From assembly GCA_020848595.1 (NCBI GenBank), contig JADLHV010000188.1, forward strand, positions 1 through 5,951: a DNA stretch of 5,951 nt, in the 5' to 3' direction. Origin of the DNA: Bacteroidia bacterium. Lineage in GTDB: Bacteria; Bacteroidota; Bacteroidia; NS11-12g; UBA955. The notes beneath the pieces were generated by a model that saw only the letters and a program-made list of their open reading frames with translations, did not search any database and was not told where the DNA came from. The position numbers and the translations under genes were made by a program. Below, in pieces: positions 4,577 through 5,951 of the stretch (positions within the stretch are counted from its first letter, which is position 1; each line of letters begins with the position of its first letter).

Positions 4577-5951
4577 ATGAATCCAAATTACACAAGTACA
4601 CCTAACAAAATTTTAGCCGCATCTAAAAAACTATTTTATAGTTTGCTAATGCTAGCATTAGTTCAAGATGCCTCTGCTCAAACAGCCTCATCGGCTAACG
4701 TAAGCGGAACGACCTCTACTAACTCTATCAGTAACAACACAACAAGTGTCGTTGATGCTGGTTTAACTCTAACATCTAACGGTACCATTAATGGTTTTAC
4801 CGTTACGATTACTGGCAGCTACACTACTGGCGATATCCTAGCTTATTCTGGATCATTGCCAAGTGGAATTTCAGCTGCAGCGTTTAACACCACTACTAGA
4901 AGTTTGGTGTTTTCTGGTACTACTACTTCTGCAAATTGGCAAGCTTTATTGCGTACTGTAACATTACGTACTACTTCTGCCGTTTGTAACCCTGAAAGCC
5001 GTCAGGTGAGTTTTATTGTAGGTGGTAAATACTACAATCCGCTCAATGGTCACTTTTATGAGTACAACAGTACTTCATCTGGTTGGACTACAGCAAAATC
5101 CACCGCCGAAAACAGGTCTTTCTTCGGTAGAGTAGGTTATCTAGCCACTATTACTAGCCAAGCCGAAAATAGCTTTATTTCTAAGCTAGTTGGTCAAAAT
5201 AGCTGGATCGGATGTTCTGATAACTATTCTCAAGTAAATAGTGCTTTAGGTTACACAGCCTATGCTAATCAAGCCTCAGCAGATGGTAATTTTTATTGGG
5301 TCACTGGTCCTGAAAGAGGGATGAAGATGATCTCCAATAATGCTTGGGAATCAGGCGGAATTCAAGCTGTTAGTGGCGTTTACAACAACTGGTCTGGTGC
5401 TGAGCCAAACGATTGGCCGAATCTTACAACTAGTACTCCTGGTCAAGAAGATTACGGTCACATGTATTCAAACAATGGTACATGGAACGATTTCCCGAAT
5501 AGCTCTTCTATCGGTAGCGTTTTTGAGTATGGCGATATGCCAAATGATCAAACTGCTTCTCAAGTTGTTTTTACTCGTAACCTTTACATCAATGGTGCAC
5601 CGTCTGGTACAATCACTGGTGGAAATGTAACTGTTTGTTCTGGAACAAACTCAACCACATTAACTTTAACAGGTTTGTCTGGTTCGGTAGTAAGATGGGA
5701 AAAATCATTAGATAATTTCTTAACAGCTGCTACTAATGTTACTAGTACTTCTAGTTCTTTAACTGTTACAAGTTTAACTACTACTACCTATTTCAGAGCT
5801 GTTGTAAACACTTCTGGAGGATGTTCTGGTTTAGCGACTTCTTCTACTCCAATCTATGTTTCTACTACAGTTGCTGGTAACATCGTTGCCGCTAACAATA
5901 GTATCTGTCCAGGTGCTGATGCAGAATTTACTTTATTTGGTAATTCAGGAA
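4577..5951 (+). CDS. Large secreted adhesin with C-type lectin domain and Ig-like repeats (5' part; runs off the window)
   Basis: The frame is open from ATG 4577 to the right edge (458 codons plus one base), so the C-terminus is missing. Residues 1-34 form a long-n-region signal peptide ending DASA before Q35. Residues about 52-149 look like the cadherin/Ig-type repeat common in large bacterial surface proteins (GFTVTITGSYTTGDILAYSG, ANWQALLRTVTLRTTS). Residues 159-320 form a C-type lectin-like domain: GYLATITSQAEN, SWIGCSDNY, FYWVTGPE, E276-P277-N278 (mannose-type calcium/sugar motif), EDYGHM (291-296) and W303-N304-D305. From G344 a Ser/Thr-rich Ig-like repeat of about 90 residues begins, with a second copy starting at G434. 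Such proteins usually end in a type IX secretion or gliding-motility C-terminal domain; here that lies outside the window and is inferred. The frame stays open upstream to GTG 4499, but ATG 4577 fits the promoter. The role is probably adhesion or glycan binding. Confidence 0.85.
   Translation, partial: MNPNYTSTPNKILAASKKLFYSLLMLALVQDASAQTASSANVSGTTSTNSISNNTTSVVDAGLTLTSNGTINGFTVTITGSYTTGDILAYSGSLPSGISAAAFNTTTRSLVFSGTTTSANWQALLRTVTLRTTSAVCNPESRQVSFIVGGKYYNPLNGHFYEYNSTSSGWTTAKSTAENRSFFGRVGYLATITSQAENSFISKLVGQNSWIGCSDNYSQVNSALGYTAYANQASADGNFYWVTGPERGMKMISNNAWESGGIQAVSGVYNNWSGAEPNDWPNLTTSTPGQEDYGHMYSNNGTWNDFPNSSSIGSVFEYGDMPNDQTASQVVFTRNLYINGAPSGTITGGNVTVCSGTNSTTLTLTGLSGSVVRWEKSLDNFLTAATNVTSTSSSLTVTSLTTTTYFRAVVNTSGGCSGLATSSTPIYVSTTVAGNIVAANNSICPGADAEFTLFGNSG
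4646..4661. repeat. 16-bp perfect palindrome within the adhesin signal-peptide codons
   Basis: CTAATGCTAGCATTAG equals its own reverse complement. It covers codons 24-28 plus one base (L24-M25-L26-A27-L28) of the adhesin, in the hydrophobic core of the signal peptide. As RNA it can form a 6-bp stem with a CUAG loop near the 5' end of the message; as DNA it is a possible operator. Its left arm shares TTGCTAATGCT with the sequence at the -33 element (4515-4525). Confidence 0.45.
5606..5951 (+). repeat. Start of about 90-residue (270-nt) protein repeat array
   Basis: Unit one is residues 344-433 (5606-5875) and unit two begins at 434 (5876) and is cut by the window edge. The units align by GTITGGNVTVC with GNIVAANNSIC, the cysteines C354 and C444 being exactly 90 residues apart, and both continue with a short TxTxxG-like strand. 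C416 within unit one (GGCSG) may pair with C354. This is the Ig/PKD-like repeat style of very large Bacteroidota surface proteins, so more copies are expected downstream. The similarity is at protein level; the DNA has diverged. Confidence 0.6.

Noticed and set aside
5340..5630. 96-codon open frame on the + strand
   Set aside because: It lies entirely inside the adhesin in another frame. The lectin domain motifs are in the adhesin frame, and this frame encodes only low-complexity sequence.
1..5951. CRISPR array, tRNA, insertion sequence or toxin-antitoxin system
   Set aside because: I looked for regular direct repeats with spacers, cloverleaf-like segments, terminal inverted repeats with a transposase, and small paired genes, and saw none.

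Overview
The window is AT-rich DNA from a member of the Bacteroidota. Four observations point there. Two TAnnTTTG elements, the -7 promoter signature of this phylum, lie just upstream of genes. The lipoprotein has the conserved blocks of the DUF4837 family, which is typical of Bacteroidota. The MltD-like transglycosylase is of the phylum's usual type. The last gene is a large Ser/Thr-rich surface protein of the kind exported by type IX secretion. The genus cannot be read from the sequence. All genes are on the + strand, and all four complete genes end in TAA.

Layout. Positions 1-31 hold the -7 element of a promoter. Positions 32-3053 form a tightly packed three-gene unit: a periplasmic MltD-like lytic transglycosylase with LysM modules (32-1408), a DUF4837 lipoprotein (1408-2478) and purN (2478-3053). 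Both junctions are 1-bp TAATG overlaps, which suggests translational coupling. After a 73-bp gap comes a secreted zinc-dependent phospholipase C / S1-P1 nuclease family enzyme (3127-4086) with all nine zinc ligands of the fold. Then comes a 490-bp non-coding stretch (4087-4576). It holds a probable terminator hairpin, two short AT-only inverted repeats, a GCTAATGCT-type repeat and, at its end, the best promoter in the window. From 4577 to the window edge runs the beginning of a large adhesin: signal peptide, cadherin/Ig-like domain, a C-type lectin domain with EPN and WND calcium/sugar-binding motifs, then the first of a series of about 90-residue Ig-like repeats.

How the parts fit. The transglycosylase and the lipoprotein are envelope proteins co-expressed with a purine biosynthesis enzyme, so the operon looks like housekeeping. 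The zinc enzyme is secreted and could release phosphate or nucleotides from lipids or nucleic acids. The lectin adhesin appears to be its own transcription unit. No mobile element, CRISPR array, tRNA or rRNA was seen. The most notable items are the lectin adhesin with repeats of one motif around its promoter, and the zinc enzyme, which uses its N-terminal Trp after signal cleavage as a metal ligand.
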